NCBI RefSeq assembly: GCF_000219625.1 | Contig: NC_018218.1 | Location: forward strand, 4,216,001-4,280,000 | Length of the DNA: 64,000 bases | Direction of reading: 5' to 3' | Source of the DNA: Zymoseptoria tritici IPO323 | Lineage: Eukaryota; Ascomycota; Dothideomycetes; Mycosphaerellales; Mycosphaerellaceae | In this document: positions 1 through 11,408 of the stretch, in pieces | Layout: the number at the start of each line of letters is the position of its first letter | Numbering within the stretch: the stretch's first letter is position 1 | Made by a program: the position numbers and the translations under genes | The notes under the pieces: generated by a model | Database searches by the model: none | Seen by the model: only the letters and a program-made list of their open reading frames with translations | Told to the model about the DNA's origin: nothing

Positions 1-418
1 GGTGTACTTTAGAGTACTGGGAATCATCTTCACCCATATTGTCAGCCTCCCATCCAACACCTCACCCAGCTCTTCATCCCACACTCACCGCTTTGCTCAC
101 AAACACGCTCAATGCGCCCACGTCCACGAAGAAGCCATTGTTCACCACACTGCTGACCAATCCATCCACCACCTCCCCACGAAAAGGCCTCCAAACAATC
201 GCGCGGTAGTGCAAGTGGTAGACCGCCATCCCAGTGCCCGGCTGCAGCTTGGGCTCGCTAATATCCTCCACATCCACGATCCGAATCACCATGAGTGTTC
301 CCTCGATTGTCCCTTCGATATCTGCGCGCAGTCTGTCCAGCACGATTTTCTCCGCATCGCTGTTGAAGTAGGAAGGGTGGATCGTCACCTCGCGGTCCAT
401 ATTCTTGACGAAGAACAT
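1..418 (-). CDS. RPB7: RNA polymerase II subunit Rpb7, 5' part (runs off the left edge)
   Basis: Rpb7 pairs with Rpb4 to form the stalk of RNA polymerase II, in the nucleus. The visible 119 residues start MFFVKNMDREVTIHPSYF and contain the conserved tip-domain stretch QPGTGMAVYHLHYRAIVWRPF and the start of the S1/OB domain (FRGEVVDGLVSSV, then GFFVDVGALSVFVSK). Exon 1 is 418-89; an intron with GTGAGT donor and AG acceptor spans 88-28; exon 2 (27-1) begins MIPSTLKY, matching the family's usual continuation after the SVFVSK strand. The start was chosen because the family begins at this MFF-type N terminus; the reading frame is open further upstream but shows nothing conserved there. The C-terminal third lies outside the window. 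Rpc25 is a relative, but the N terminus and tip domain fit Rpb7 better. Confidence 0.87.
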
Positions 419-1077
419 GCTGGGCAAGTGGATACGCGAGGTGGTGTCTACGATGTGCGTTGTGGGTCGCTCGTGGCAGTGGTGTTGTTCCGGTGAAGGC
501 TCGTGCGATGAGGGTTGAATGTCGTTTGCGACTGGAGGCCGCACGAAGTGAAAAGCGCTGAAGGATAGTTTCGTGTCAGTGGGCGCGAGTAAGGAGCGAC
601 TGTTCGATGGAGAGGACGGGCTGAGCTGAAATATGTCGACAGGTACGGCAGGGCTGGCGACGCGGAGTTGTGACTCTGAGATGCATGTGAGGTCCGCAAG
701 CTTCTTTGTCGCTGAACCGCCGCGCTTGGCGGGGCGCTTTGGGATTCGTCTAGCACGTGTTTTCAACCACTCACTTCCAACCACTCACTTCCATCAACGC
801 GACGTACTCTCCTCATAATGGACGCCGTGCGACTGCTCGACACAGGACGCGATGCCTTGCTAGGCGTGCGCAGGCCGCTGACGCCGTCTTGAAAAGATCT
901 GCTGCCGCGATAGTTCTACTTGGCAATGCACCTTGAGCCGGTCCACATGGTACAATTGGATATACATGCTCATCACAAGACTGTCCTAAGATACATGTGG
1001 TGGGATCGAATGCACGCGCTCGCAGCTCTCCTCTGGTCCGACACTGCACCAGATGTGGCTTATGAAGATCCCTAAGC
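419..1077. other. intergenic, no gene seen
   Basis: Upstream region of rpb7 and downstream of the rhodopsin-domain gene, which lie head to tail on the minus strand. Only short overlapping reading frames without family resemblance occur here. Confidence 0.6.
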
Positions 1078-2473
1078 TCATGCACGCTGTTCTGGACCGG
1101 GCAGCATCGGCGCTTCATCATGCTGGACATCGTATGCGGTCTCACGATGAATGACCATATCATCTCCTGAGCTTTCACTGTCGTTGCTACTCCCAGAACG
1201 CCACGACGACACACATCCAAAGGGTTCGGAAGAGATGTTCGTCCGATATGCGATGCCTCTTTCAGGCCTCAACCTCAGAGGTGAGGCGTTCGATCGCCTG
1301 GATATTGGCGCCACTGGCGACACATGATCTTCTGGCGCTGGATCGCGTCTAGAGGGCGTAAGGCTTTGGCGTGTATTGCTCACAGTCGCCGCAGTCTTCT
1401 CATTCTTGCTCGTGTGGCCCGACGAGCCGGTGACATCGGACATTCCATAGGTGTCCTCGCCTTTACCTCTGGTGAAGCCCAGGCCGAATCCGGAATCGAA
1501 GGACTCCATGAAAGCTTTCAATGCTGATAGGGTGCTTGCCGCGAGAGCGTATGCGAGTTCAATCTCCAGCCAGATCGAAACCAGTGCACCATCAAGGCCA
1601 GGATCTGACTGGCGTTGCGGCAATTGAAGCGTGTAGTAATTTCGGGTCATGGAGAATGCCAGCGCACTGTGTGCAGTGGTCAGCGGCATGTCTCCGCGTC
1701 AATGTCACTCAACTTACGGCAATCGTATCCAGAATGCGACGGTTATCATGGCTTTCTTGCTTCTTGGCATCTGCAGATTCCAAACGAGTTGTATCGGCAG
1801 CGCCAGCAGACCAATCTCAGTAACGACGTCGAAGGCAGTCAAAATTTGCCATCGGATGTCCTGCATTGCCTTAGCGACCCAGGCGATGAAAGCGGAGCAG
1901 AGCGTTGTACTCACCAATGATGGGCATCTTCCAGCATTCTCCCGGAATGCCCAGTAGTATGACGAGGCTGGTCTCGCTGGACAGCCGGCCGTGGATATTA
2001 CGATCGAGAGTATGCCGAACAGTCCAACTACTCCGGCGCATATGCGGTACGTCAATATTTGTGACGGGGTTTTGGTGATCCGCACGAGAAAGGACAGCAT
2101 CGCGCATTTGGACAGATACAAGGCCAGGAAGAACAGCACGATTCCGGCCGTCGTCGCCTAGCTCTCACTGTCAGTGTAAGGCTCAAATGAACAGAAGAAG
2201 CTTCAGGTGACCACACACCTGGTTCAGCTTCGCTAAGTCGGTTTTGCTGCTGCTGATCGTGGTCCATTTGCCGCCGAGACCGGATGCGAGCGCCGCATAG
2301 CTGGATCCAGTGTGGCCCAAGGAGACCAAAGTGGCGATTCCAATCACGACATCATCAACGCCATAAGCACTGCGTCTAATCCACACGCGAAGCAAAGCGA
2401 TGCAGACCGTGAAGCAAAGACACAGTGAGATCGTAAATGCCACAACATCTCCGTAGGCTTGTCTCTGGGGCAT
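1078..2473 (-). CDS. Fungal rhodopsin-domain integral membrane protein (PTH11-like)
   Basis: A predicted 409-residue seven-helix membrane protein of the large fungal rhodopsin-domain/PTH11-like family; members are thought to act as plasma-membrane receptors, but ligands are mostly unknown. Exons are 2473-2219, 2157-1915, 1860-1718 and 1666-1078. Family hallmarks visible in order: YGVDDVVIGIATL in the second helix region, GHTGSSYAALASGLG, LFFLALYLSKCAMLSFL, RITKTPSQ, GCPARPASSYYWAF, RWQILTAFDVVTE and the helix ending LQMPRSKKAMITVAF, followed by a cytoplasmic tail rich in Ser, Arg and Pro. The ATG at 2473 is the first ATG in frame. The second intron (1914-1861) is 54 nt, in frame and stop-free, so its splicing is inferred from family spacing (CP to RWQ). 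No cysteine-rich extracellular CFEM domain is present. Confidence 0.85.
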
Positions 2474-3715
2474 TCTGAAGGCTTGAGGACCCAAGAGAGA
2501 TCCGTTGTCGCTGGGAACAAATCGTTAAATGGTCAGGTATCGAGGTTGTGCGGTGTCCGTCATTCAAGTGCTCGAGCCGACATTGGTTCGCAGCTACAGG
2601 CGGGCTGCTGCATTCGCCACGGAAAGAGCGCTTCCTCGATTGATATTGAAGGCTGGACTCCAGTGAAGTGAGATCTGCATTTGATGGGAGGTGAAAGAGC
2701 GGTAACACTCGACTGGTCGCGGCACTGCGTGTGCGACCCCGTGCCTCGAAACTTGCTTCAGATGGGACGCATGATCTGACCGGAAGGGTGCAGCTCGTAC
2801 CCATTTTGAAAAGGTCAGTAGCGACTCAATAGCAAACACAAGTCGTCTGATAATCCATCAGCGACCGATACTGCTGAGTCCTATCCAAAATGTGGTCCAT
2901 CGCAATGCGCTCAATGTCGCACCTCGACATGATCGCCGTAGAGCCGAGTGCAGCGCGGCAGCTCATCGGCCACTTCATCAGCGAGACCGAGTTCCACGAC
3001 CTTGGGCGCCACGTCGGACAGCGGACCGTCGATACGTGATGAGGAGATCCTTTTTTCGCGCCTCGTTCGTACGACGACTCGACGAGACGGGGTACCACGG
3101 CCATCCTCGGCGAGGTGGAGCCCGTGGTAGCACATGTGGCACGGGATATGCATGCACCTCAAATCTACCGCTGCAGCGCCGCCCACCTGGTTACAACGGG
3201 TCGCGGAGATTTGTCGAAAGGGATGGATAGGCGCAAACAACACTTGAAACGGTCGCGTACTACATTGCTCAGTTGTGCTACCTGTCAGATTGAGGAGATT
3301 TGCAAGGCGACGTCGCTGTGCATTTCCTGTGCAAGTGGCAGCGTGCAGCATGCGTTGCACGGCTTCTCTACTCGTGAGCGGAGATCGAAAGCCGCTGCAG
3401 TCAATGAAGCAATAGAACCATACAGGTACCTTACCTAACAGTGCCCAACCCTTTATGCACGGAAGCGACTGCCACGCCGGCAACGCTGCCGAAAACGCCG
3501 AGCACGCTGTTTGATGTGCGAATGTCGTCGAAACCGATACTTCTTCCGTTGCTTGCCATGCCTTCCGTGTCACCACGAACGACCGTAGTGGCTTGCACCT
3601 TGCTCGGCATCGCTTGTACATCACTGGCTATTCAAGACCTACCTCCCTCTCTTGCCTCGTGCATCTTCTCCGAATCCCATCGCTCTCCATACCGACGAAC
3701 GATCTCTTCTTCAAA
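2474..3715. other. divergent intergenic region, no gene recognised
   Basis: Sits between the starts of the rhodopsin-domain gene (-) and the permease (+), so it must hold both promoters. A minus-strand open frame of over 200 codons lies at about 2911-3624 but shows no family motif, no sensible start and no codon pattern like its neighbours. Confidence 0.5.
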
Positions 3716-6022
3716 ATGGGCGAATTCGAGCCTACGCAAGTTCACGCCATTGACCGATCATCTTTCGAGGACCGCGAGCACAGCCATGAGTCGCTGTCAC
3801 ACGAGAAGGGTGGCAACACTCGCGATGAGGTCGACATGTCGCGGATGGGCAAGAAGCAAGAGCTGCGCGTATGTTTAGATCTGAAGATTTTCACTTCATG
3901 TATGCTCGAATGTGGATTGCTGACGTGGAATAGCGTACCTTCAAATTTGTCTCCATCGTGGGCTTTGTAACGATTCTACAAGCTACCTGGGAGAATGTGC
4001 TACTTGCCAATTGGTTTGGTCTGTACAACGGTGGAACTGCAGGTGTCATTTGGTGCACCATTGCTGTATGGTTGTTGATGCTCTGCATGATCGCGTCACT
4101 GCAAGTCTCGCCTTCGTCCAATGGATACGGTACCGACTGACCGCTTCCCAGTGCCGAGATGGCATCAATGGCTCCCACTTCAGGAGGTGAGAACACCACC
4201 TCCGTTCTCCTGCGCAAACCGTACACTCCAAGCCAACAAGGTGCACTTTGTCTGATGAAGTGCAAGCCACGATGGCGAGATGCATGATCGACGGGCTTGG
4301 TGGACTGTCATAGCATGCATGCAGATGCCTGACTCTCCAACTCTCCGTGCAATTTCGACCGCACAAGTGTCGCTCTATTGGCTTGGACTATGCGCTTTGC
4401 GTACGAGGACCGAGGGCCTCCTTGTCCACTCTAAGTCAAATGCTGACAGCATAACAGGACAATATCACTGGGTGTCTGAGTTTGTATGTCACCCACATGG
4501 TTTGCATCATCCACTTATGCTGACCGACTGCCACAAAGGCTCCACATAATGTGCAGAAACCGCTATCATATATCGTTGGATGGTGTTGCTGCCTTGGCTG
4601 GATTGCTGGAGTGCCTTCATGCTGCGTTCAACTCGCGGGCATGGTCCAAGGTCTTATTCTTCTCGTCAATCCCAATGCGAACGTCGGTGAGCTCTGGCAG
4701 GCGACACTGTTGCTTTACTGCTTTGTGTTGATGGCCGTCGGCTTCAACATCTTCTGCGCTCAACATTTGCCATTGGCAGAAGGTAAGTTGTGGCCGCGTC
4801 CCGTGTCGAGATTCCTCGCTGACTGGCGCCAGGCGTACTCCTATGCGTACACGTCTTTGGCTTCTTCGTCTTCCTGCTCACCTTCTGGATCATGGCAGAT
4901 CATGCCCCCGCTTCAAAGGTCTTTACCGAGTTCAAGTGGGTCTTCTACATTCCCCTGTCAGACATCAGTATTAATAATGGATAGCGATGGCGGAGGCTGG
5001 GGCAGTCAAGGCCTCTCCTGCTTGGTCGGACTATCCACGCCAGTGTGGTGCTTCATCGGTCCGGACGCTGGCGCCCATATGTCAGAGGAGCTGAAAGACT
5101 CGTCGCTGCAACTGCCGAAAGCGATGATGTGGGCCACAGTACTGAATGGTGTTCTCGGAATCACGATGCTGATCACATTCTGGTGAGTTTTCCTGGCACG
5201 TTCCACGATCCGACAACCTGGGGCATTGACTGACTTCGCATGTAGCTTTTGCATCACGGATCTACCAACCCTCCTTGAGAGTGACTCTTCATTCCCGATT
5301 GTGCAGGTCCTTCAGAACGCCACGGGCTCCGTTGCTGCGTCTTGCGTTCTCGGAGCCCTGCTGGTCGTACTGATCTTCTTCTCCACGGTCACAACGGTGG
5401 CCAGTGCCTCGAGACAGATCTGGGCCTTCAGCAGAGATCAGGTATGCGAAAATATGCGACACCCTCTGAATTCAGCTGCTAATCTCGTCGCAGGGCTTTC
5501 CTTTCTCGTCCTGGATTCGTGTCGTGGCGCCAAAGTATGAAATTCCGGTCAATGCTGTGAGTATACATGAAAAGACCATTGAGCCAGTGCTTGTCGCTCA
5601 CAATCAGACAGCTTCTGGTCTGCCTTGGAGTATCTTTGATCATCTCCGCGATCAACTTCGGATCCGATGTAGCCTTCAACGCCGTCGTCGGAGTATCCAA
5701 CGCCGCGCTGAGCTTCAGCTACATCGTCTCCATTGGCTGCATACGACTCAAGCGCTTCCGTGGAGAACCGCTGCTGCCTGCACGTTGGTCGCTGGGCAGA
5801 TATGGTGCTCTCATCAACGACATCAGCCTGGCTTTCCTGGCTGTGGTCTTTGTCTTCTCGTTCTTCCCGACAGATCCGTTGAGCGGGGCGAAATCATGGG
5901 CGCAGGACTTCAACTGGGCCATCGTCATATTGGGAGCGACGTGTCTATTGGCGTCGGCATACTACGCTTTGCAGGGTCGGCGACTATATGTTGCACCGGT
6001 GTCACTGGTCAAGAACGAGTGA
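3716..6022 (+). CDS. Amino-acid/choline-type permease (APC superfamily)
   Basis: Predicted 531-residue plasma-membrane permease of the fungal GABA/choline permease group; it would import amino acids, GABA or choline by proton symport, but the substrate cannot be read from sequence. Ten exons: 3716-3868, 3934-4100, 4152-4186, 4458-4483, 4539-4782, 4833-4935, 4985-5182, 5246-5441, 5494-5556, 5612-6022. Recognisable family segments are ELRRTFKFVSIVGF, FGLYNGGTAGVIW, AEMASMAPTSGGQYHWVSEF, GLSCLVG, GAHMSEELKDSSLQLPKAMMW, ASRQIWAFSRDQGFPFS and LKRFRGEPLLPARWSLGR. The hydrophilic N terminus of about 50 residues precedes roughly twelve membrane segments. Intron 2 (4101-4151) uses a GC-AG border, and intron 3 (4187-4457) is unusually long at 271 nt. 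The predicted protein is intact. Confidence 0.88.
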
Positions 6023-6956
6023 GGTTGTGCCTGGCGATGCAAAGTGCACCCCGGCGGGCATGGTGGTGATGAATACACGGGAGGGTGCCTCGGGTGGCCT
6101 GGACAGGAAGACTACTTGGGGCGCAGGCGTGCAGATCAACGCGGTGTTCGATAACGGTGCCCGATGCAGTCATCATCGAAGTAGCAAGGCATGGCTGAAC
6201 GCAGCTCATGGGCCGCATGGATCAATCCGCAGAAGAATCTTGCTGGAAGTGCAGTAGACGGCGGAACAATTGACAGAATGTTCCACTATTGCATGCTCGT
6301 TCAGGCGTGACAATTTCCGATTGATCTGCGGTGCCTGCTGCTGTTTTCAATGTCCGAATGTTAGCGTGTCTTGCGGACTCAAATGGGCGCATCTTTGGCA
6401 TGCTCACCTGTCTTGCCCGTATGATGCAACAATCCCCAGGAATCACCTCCACAAATGTCCGGCTGATTCGGTCGTAAGCCGGCTGACGTGCGGGAAGCCA
6501 GCGCCAAGTTCACCTCGGGCTTGTTCGACTTCAGTCTTCGCTTGCTCCTCCTCCATGCCTTTGATCATCACCACTGCAACACTCGAGAAGCATCCTCGTT
6601 CCCTCAGTCATTCCCCTAATCGTCGCGAGCATCAGTATCAAGCCGGCGAGCCTAGCGGTCATGGCGATGAAAAACCTCTGACGGACAACATCACAGGGAA
6701 TGCACGGCGACCTGGTATATTCTAAATATACGAATCTCAAACCCTTGACCGGAACGCAATGAATCGATATCATCGAGACGGACCGCTCACTTCCGACAAG
6801 TCCTGATCCCTTCACTGGTTCCGTAGATGAACCGGGGCCTCAATGTGGCTGAGTTTAATTTCGATACAGGCCTTAATCATGCCGCTCTAATTAAGTACCT
6901 GGTATACTCGTCGAGCCGCACTTTCGAACTTCTGAGTGTGACGTCCTTTTGCGATC
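6023..6956. other. intergenic, no gene seen
   Basis: Downstream of the permease and upstream of the GH55 gene, same strand. Only short frames without family resemblance; the part nearest 6957 must carry the GH55 promoter. Confidence 0.55.
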
Positions 6957-9412
6957 ATGATGACTTTTCTGCTGCCAATTTCTTGCATATTCTTTCTCCT
7001 CCAGCTCTCAAATGGCCAAAACCTTCCAATTAGCACATCGTACGATTCGAGTACTTCACTATGCGAGATCGAAACTGGAACAGCTCAGTCCGCGTTCTGG
7101 CTTGGTCAAATCACACACGAGGGCACCAGTCCCTTTCTTTTGAATGGCGAGGACTACCAGGTTTTCCGTAATGTAAAAGAATACGGCGCTGTCGGCGATG
7201 GAACGACCGACGACACCAATGCTTTCAACCGCGCCATCACGGAGCAAAGTCGAATGGGTGGAGGAAAAGGCTCTGGAGGAACAACAGGCCAGCCGGCGTT
7301 GATCTATGTCCCACCTGGGACTTACGTTGTTTCATCGAAAGTCCAGCTATTCGTCGGTACACAACTAATTGGCGACGCTGTCAACCGGCCTACGATCAAG
7401 GCATCACCCAAGACCAGGAATAGTACCAAGATCATCGACGGTTACGACTTCGGCACGCAGTCGACCACGAATTTTTACATCGGCGTCCGGAACATCATTA
7501 TCGATACGACCGCAGCTACCTCGAATGACACAATCTTTGCCCTCAACTGGGCTGTGTCTCAGGCGACGAGCTTAATCAATGTCGACTTCGTCATGCCGAA
7601 GGGCAGCAATCATATTGGAATCGAGATGAATGGCGAAACCAGCGGCGGTGGCTCAGGGCTATTCATGGGAGATCTCAACTTTGTTGGAGGACGGTTTGGC
7701 ATATTCTTCAGCAACCAGCAATATTCGATCCGAGGCTGCAGGTTCACAGATGTTGGTACCGCGATCAAAATCGACCATGCCTTCGTTGTCACGCTTCAGC
7801 AGATCGAATGTGTCAATGTCGAAATTTGTGTCGACATGGGCGGATCCGGTGTCACCGGGTCTCTCAGCCTGATTGATAGTTCCTGCGTTTCGTGCGGAAC
7901 GGTTGTGAGTGGCTCGAGTTCGATCGTGTTGGAGAATATTGCGGTGAGAGATTCGGGACCTACTCTGAAGGTCGATGGAGTGCCACGCAATCTTGGAGAC
8001 TTGACCGGCAAGACATATGCAGCTGGTCACATCTTCCGCAGTCCAAATGGGGGTTTCAATTCGACGACGGCCAACTCAACCATGACCAATTCAACTACGG
8101 TCAATCCGCCCAATACGAACTCGTCGACTCCAGCTTCCGCCAGTGGGACTTTGCTTCGGTACACCAAACGTGGCAACCTCGTCGATTCTAGTGGACGCTA
8201 CTTTTCGAAAGAGCTGCCACAGTATGAACAATACCCGGTATCCGCTTTTGCATCTGTCAAATCGGCCGGTGCCAAAGGTACAATGTAAATCTGCATGCAA
8301 CAAGTGTCGATACTGACCAATTGACAGGTGACGGTGCGACGGACGATACAGCTGCTATTCAGCAGGCATTACTTCGAAACGCCAATTGCAAGATCACATA
8401 CTTTCCTCACGGTATTTACCTCGTGACGGATACCATTTATGTCCCTCCTGGCAGCAGAATCGTCGGCGAGGTTTGGTCTACCATTAGTGCCTCTGGCGCA
8501 ATGTTCAAGGATGAGAATGCTCCCAGGCCTATGATCCAGGTCGGCAAGCCTGGAGAAGTCGGTCTCGCTGAGTTTACAGACATGCAGTTCTCAGCGGCTG
8601 ATGTCCTTCCTGGAGCGATCCTCGTCGAAGTTAACATGGCCGGTAAGAATCAAGGGGACGTTTCTTTCCACAACACACACTATCGTGTTGGAGGAGCCGC
8701 GGATTCTCTCCTCGAGACAGCTTGCCAGACCATCTCCGAGCCATGCAAAGCAGTCTTCCTTGTGCTCCACCTCACGAAGAGCAGCTCGACATACATTGAG
8801 AATGCGTGGCTGTGGTCAGCCGATCATGATCTCGACAACGTCTACGTACAGCAGATCGGCACTGGTCGAGGTATGCTTGTCGAGGCCACGAAGGGAACAT
8901 GGCTCGTCGGGACAGGCTCCGAGCATCATACCCTCTACGCTTACCAGTTTGTGGACGCTAGCAATGTCTTTGCAGCTCTAATGCAGGTTGAGACACCCTA
9001 CTGGCAGCCTCTACCTCGAGCGCCACTACCATGGACACCAGACGCTGCCTGGAATGACCCGGACTTCGCGGGCTGTCAAGCGAGCAACATCTCGCAATGC
9101 AACATGCAATGGGCGCTTCGTATCATCGGCAAGAACACCCACACTCTGCCATTCTACGGCCAAGGTTTCTGGCTGTTCTTCAATGGGCCAAACTACGGTC
9201 CCTGCACTGGCCCAGGCGGGACTTGTCAGATCAACATCGTTGACCTGGAGGATGTGGGACGAAACGCCGGCGTGGAGCTGTACAATCTCAATACGAAGGG
9301 CGTCCAGAATTTGATCACTGTTGGCGGCTCGAACGGCGTTGTGGTTACTACGGAGAAGGCAAGTCCTGGCAGTTGGGGTGGGTTGGTTGCAGCCTTCCTC
9401 GGCTATCAATAG
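6957..9412 (+). CDS. Secreted GH55 exo-beta-1,3-glucanase
   Basis: An 801-residue glycoside hydrolase family 55 enzyme, which releases glucose or gentiobiose from the non-reducing ends of beta-1,3-glucan; it would act outside the cell on fungal wall glucan, callose or storage glucan. Two exons, 6957-8277 and 8328-9412, joined across a glycine codon. A signal peptide of about 20 residues (hydrophobic FLLPISCIFFLLQL ending SNG-Q) is followed by two right-handed beta-helix (pectate-lyase-3-like) domains, each opening with a G-DG-TDDT motif: GAVGDGTTDDTNAF near residue 80 and GDGATDDTAAIQQAL near residue 442. A Ser/Thr/Asn-rich linker sits between them. Length and double-domain plan are usual for GH55. 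A second ATG directly follows the first, so the start could be three bases later. The gene faces the cutinase gene tail to tail. Confidence 0.92.
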
Positions 9413-9826
9413 GCACTTGCTAGGCATCTCAACCTTGTCCTGGGTATCACGACTTGTCTCAGGCAGCGTGAACGTTAGCAAGGCCACTTCGTAGCGGTAA
9501 AGATGAAGTAGCACGGCGGCAAAGATCACGTAGCCGGGCAGTCTTGTAGCCATACATGTTGGTGTATAGATGAGTCTACAGATCAGTCAGCAGGACAAGC
9601 CGGTAGGCGTACTAGTGGCTTTGTAGCTAGACGTGTAGGTGAGCTGGAAAGACGGCTAGAGTGTCGTCTCGGTATGCCAGAAGGACGACCGCACCAGCGT
9701 TCATTCTCCATTTGTTTTCGTCTGGAAGTCAACAACCCACAGAAACGCCTCGTACAAGTACCCACTCGGTACATGGTGCCCACGAGGCCATGCCTCACTG
9801 CGGACGCTCGTGCTCCACCAAGCCAC
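9413..9826. other. intergenic between convergent genes
   Basis: Separates the 3' ends of the GH55 and cutinase genes; it should hold both polyadenylation regions. No gene seen. Confidence 0.6.
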
Positions 9827-11408
9827 TCACAACCCCACTGCCTGTTTGATGAAAGCCGCCGCAGCTTGCACGTCACTACCATAGCTCAGATGCCAGCCAG
9901 CACCGCTCTTTTGTCCGCCGGGACAGACGTTGTCAGCGGTGTCGCAGAACTCTTTCTGCGATAGAGTCAGCGTTGACACTGCGAGTAAACAAGCTGGGCT
10001 GAGACTTACGACTCGGGACGGGTCAACGCCCTGGAATGGTTGACCGTTTAATGGGTCGCCGAAGCAGACAACCGCAGCGACCTTGCTACCGTCCAGACCC
10101 TGAGCGCTGAGAGCGTTGTGACAGACGAATCCTCCTTGTGAGTAGCCGCTGAGGACGAGCTTGGTGTCGGGACAGTTGCCCAACCTTTGCTTTGCCAATG
10201 CGGCCATGGCCTGTGTACGTTCGATGTTCAGTCTGGAGTGCTGGCGCTCAGCGTGAGAGAGCAAAACTTACCACACCACCGGTAGCGCCCATATTGGCAT
10301 TTCCTGCCCAATCGGCTGGGTATTGAAGCCCTTCAATCTGTTCCACGGTCAGGACGAAGGCGCCCAAATGGTATGAGGAAGCGGACTCACATCGACTTTG
10401 TCTTCGCCAAGATCTTCTTTGAGAGCTTGCGCAAGCCCTGGTCCAACAACGGTGCCCAGAGTACCTGGCGAACGTCAGATCTTGCGGATGAGAAACGTTG
10501 GACAGGAGGATATGTCTACCCATTTCAGCTGTGCCGCGAGCGAAAATGAGTGTCACTGCTTTGCAACTAGCGTTTGAGCCTGAGGAACCCCCGGAGCTCG
10601 AGCCAGAGCCCCCTGAGTCCGGTGAAGGGTTGGTGCTCGGTGGCCAGCCCGGATATCCGCCTGTACCAGTGCCTGTGCCAGTGCCTCCGCTCGGTGGCCA
10701 GCCATATCCGCTTGTGCCCGTGCCAGTTCCAGTGCCAGCGCCCGAGCTCGGTGGCCAGCCCGGATATCCGCCTGTACCAGTGCCCGTGCCAGTGCCTCCG
10801 CTCGGTGGCCAGCCATATCCGCTTGTGCCTGTGCCAGTATCAGTGCCAGCGCCCGAGCTCGGCGGCCAACCGAATGCGCGGGCAACATGTGGCGACTTTC
10901 CTACAACAGGCAGCGCCGAGGCGGGCTTGGTTGCCGCTTTGTCTTCGCGAATCAGCATGGTACCTTGAACATTGCCAGAGCAGGCTGAAACGTACCTGCG
11001 CCAGGGGATCCGTCCAGGGCATCGGATCGATCAGAGCCAGAGCCGCGCAGAGACTTGAGATCACTGGGATGTCCGAGATCGCCAGCAGCTTCTATCGTAT
11101 GTCAGTGCAACGCCGGTGGAGATTGCGAGAGTTGGAATACCTTTCATCGATTCTGGGGATCCTAGTCTTTTCCCCATGAGCGAACCAGGGCGAGGCCTGA
11201 TCTCAAACTCCTTGCGCGAGGGAATGCTGGACAGGTCACCAGCAGACTCGGTGATGCCGAAATCTCTCGGCGCGTCAAGCGACGAGGGAGCAAGAGGCTT
11301 CAGAGGTACTGCTTCGCCTGACTGCTGCTCCGTGGTGGGATCGATGGGCACGGCAGAGGTCAAGACGGCCAGCGCCAGGAAGGCGATGTTCGTAGTGGTC
11401 ACCTTCAT
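9827..11408 (-). CDS. Secreted cutinase (CE5) with repeat-rich N-terminal extension
   Basis: A carbohydrate-esterase-5 serine hydrolase that would cleave cutin or other esters outside the cell. Model of 425 residues, exons 11408-11141, 11091-10996, 10963-10520, 10464-10391, 10337-10272, 10210-10010 and 9955-9827. The N terminus (MKVTTTNIAFLALAVLTSAV) is a signal peptide. Residues about 90-250 are a low-complexity linker with two near-identical 37-residue Gly/Thr/Pro units carrying GWPPS motifs. The catalytic domain occupies about the last 180 residues: FARGTAEMGTLG, then GYSQGG with nucleophile Ser340, then CDTADNVC with Asp391, then WHLSYG with His405. The last four introns are secure; the second intron as modelled is only 32 nt and is doubtful, so the join near 10964-10995 may be wrong. 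Typical cutinases are about 220 residues, so half of this protein is extension. Confidence 0.82.
10636..10857. repeat. 111-bp coding tandem repeat, two units
   Basis: Two near-identical 111-bp units start at 10636 and 10747, and a third, decayed start follows at 10858. Each unit is 37 codons of the cutinase gene and splits into two similar half-units, each centred on a WPP motif followed by GTGTGT-type runs. Being a multiple of three, copy-number change would keep the reading frame. Confidence 0.9.

Noticed and set aside
2911..3624. 237-codon minus-strand open frame between the rhodopsin-domain and permease genes
   Set aside because: No recognised family, and the frame would run through the permease promoter; no splice or start evidence.
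10636..10857. CRISPR-like direct repeat
   Set aside because: Only two 111-bp units without spacers, coding in the cutinase gene, in a eukaryote.
10498..10968. Plus-strand Pro/Val-rich open frame
   Set aside because: It is the reverse reading of the cutinase Gly/Thr repeat; repeats keep several frames open.
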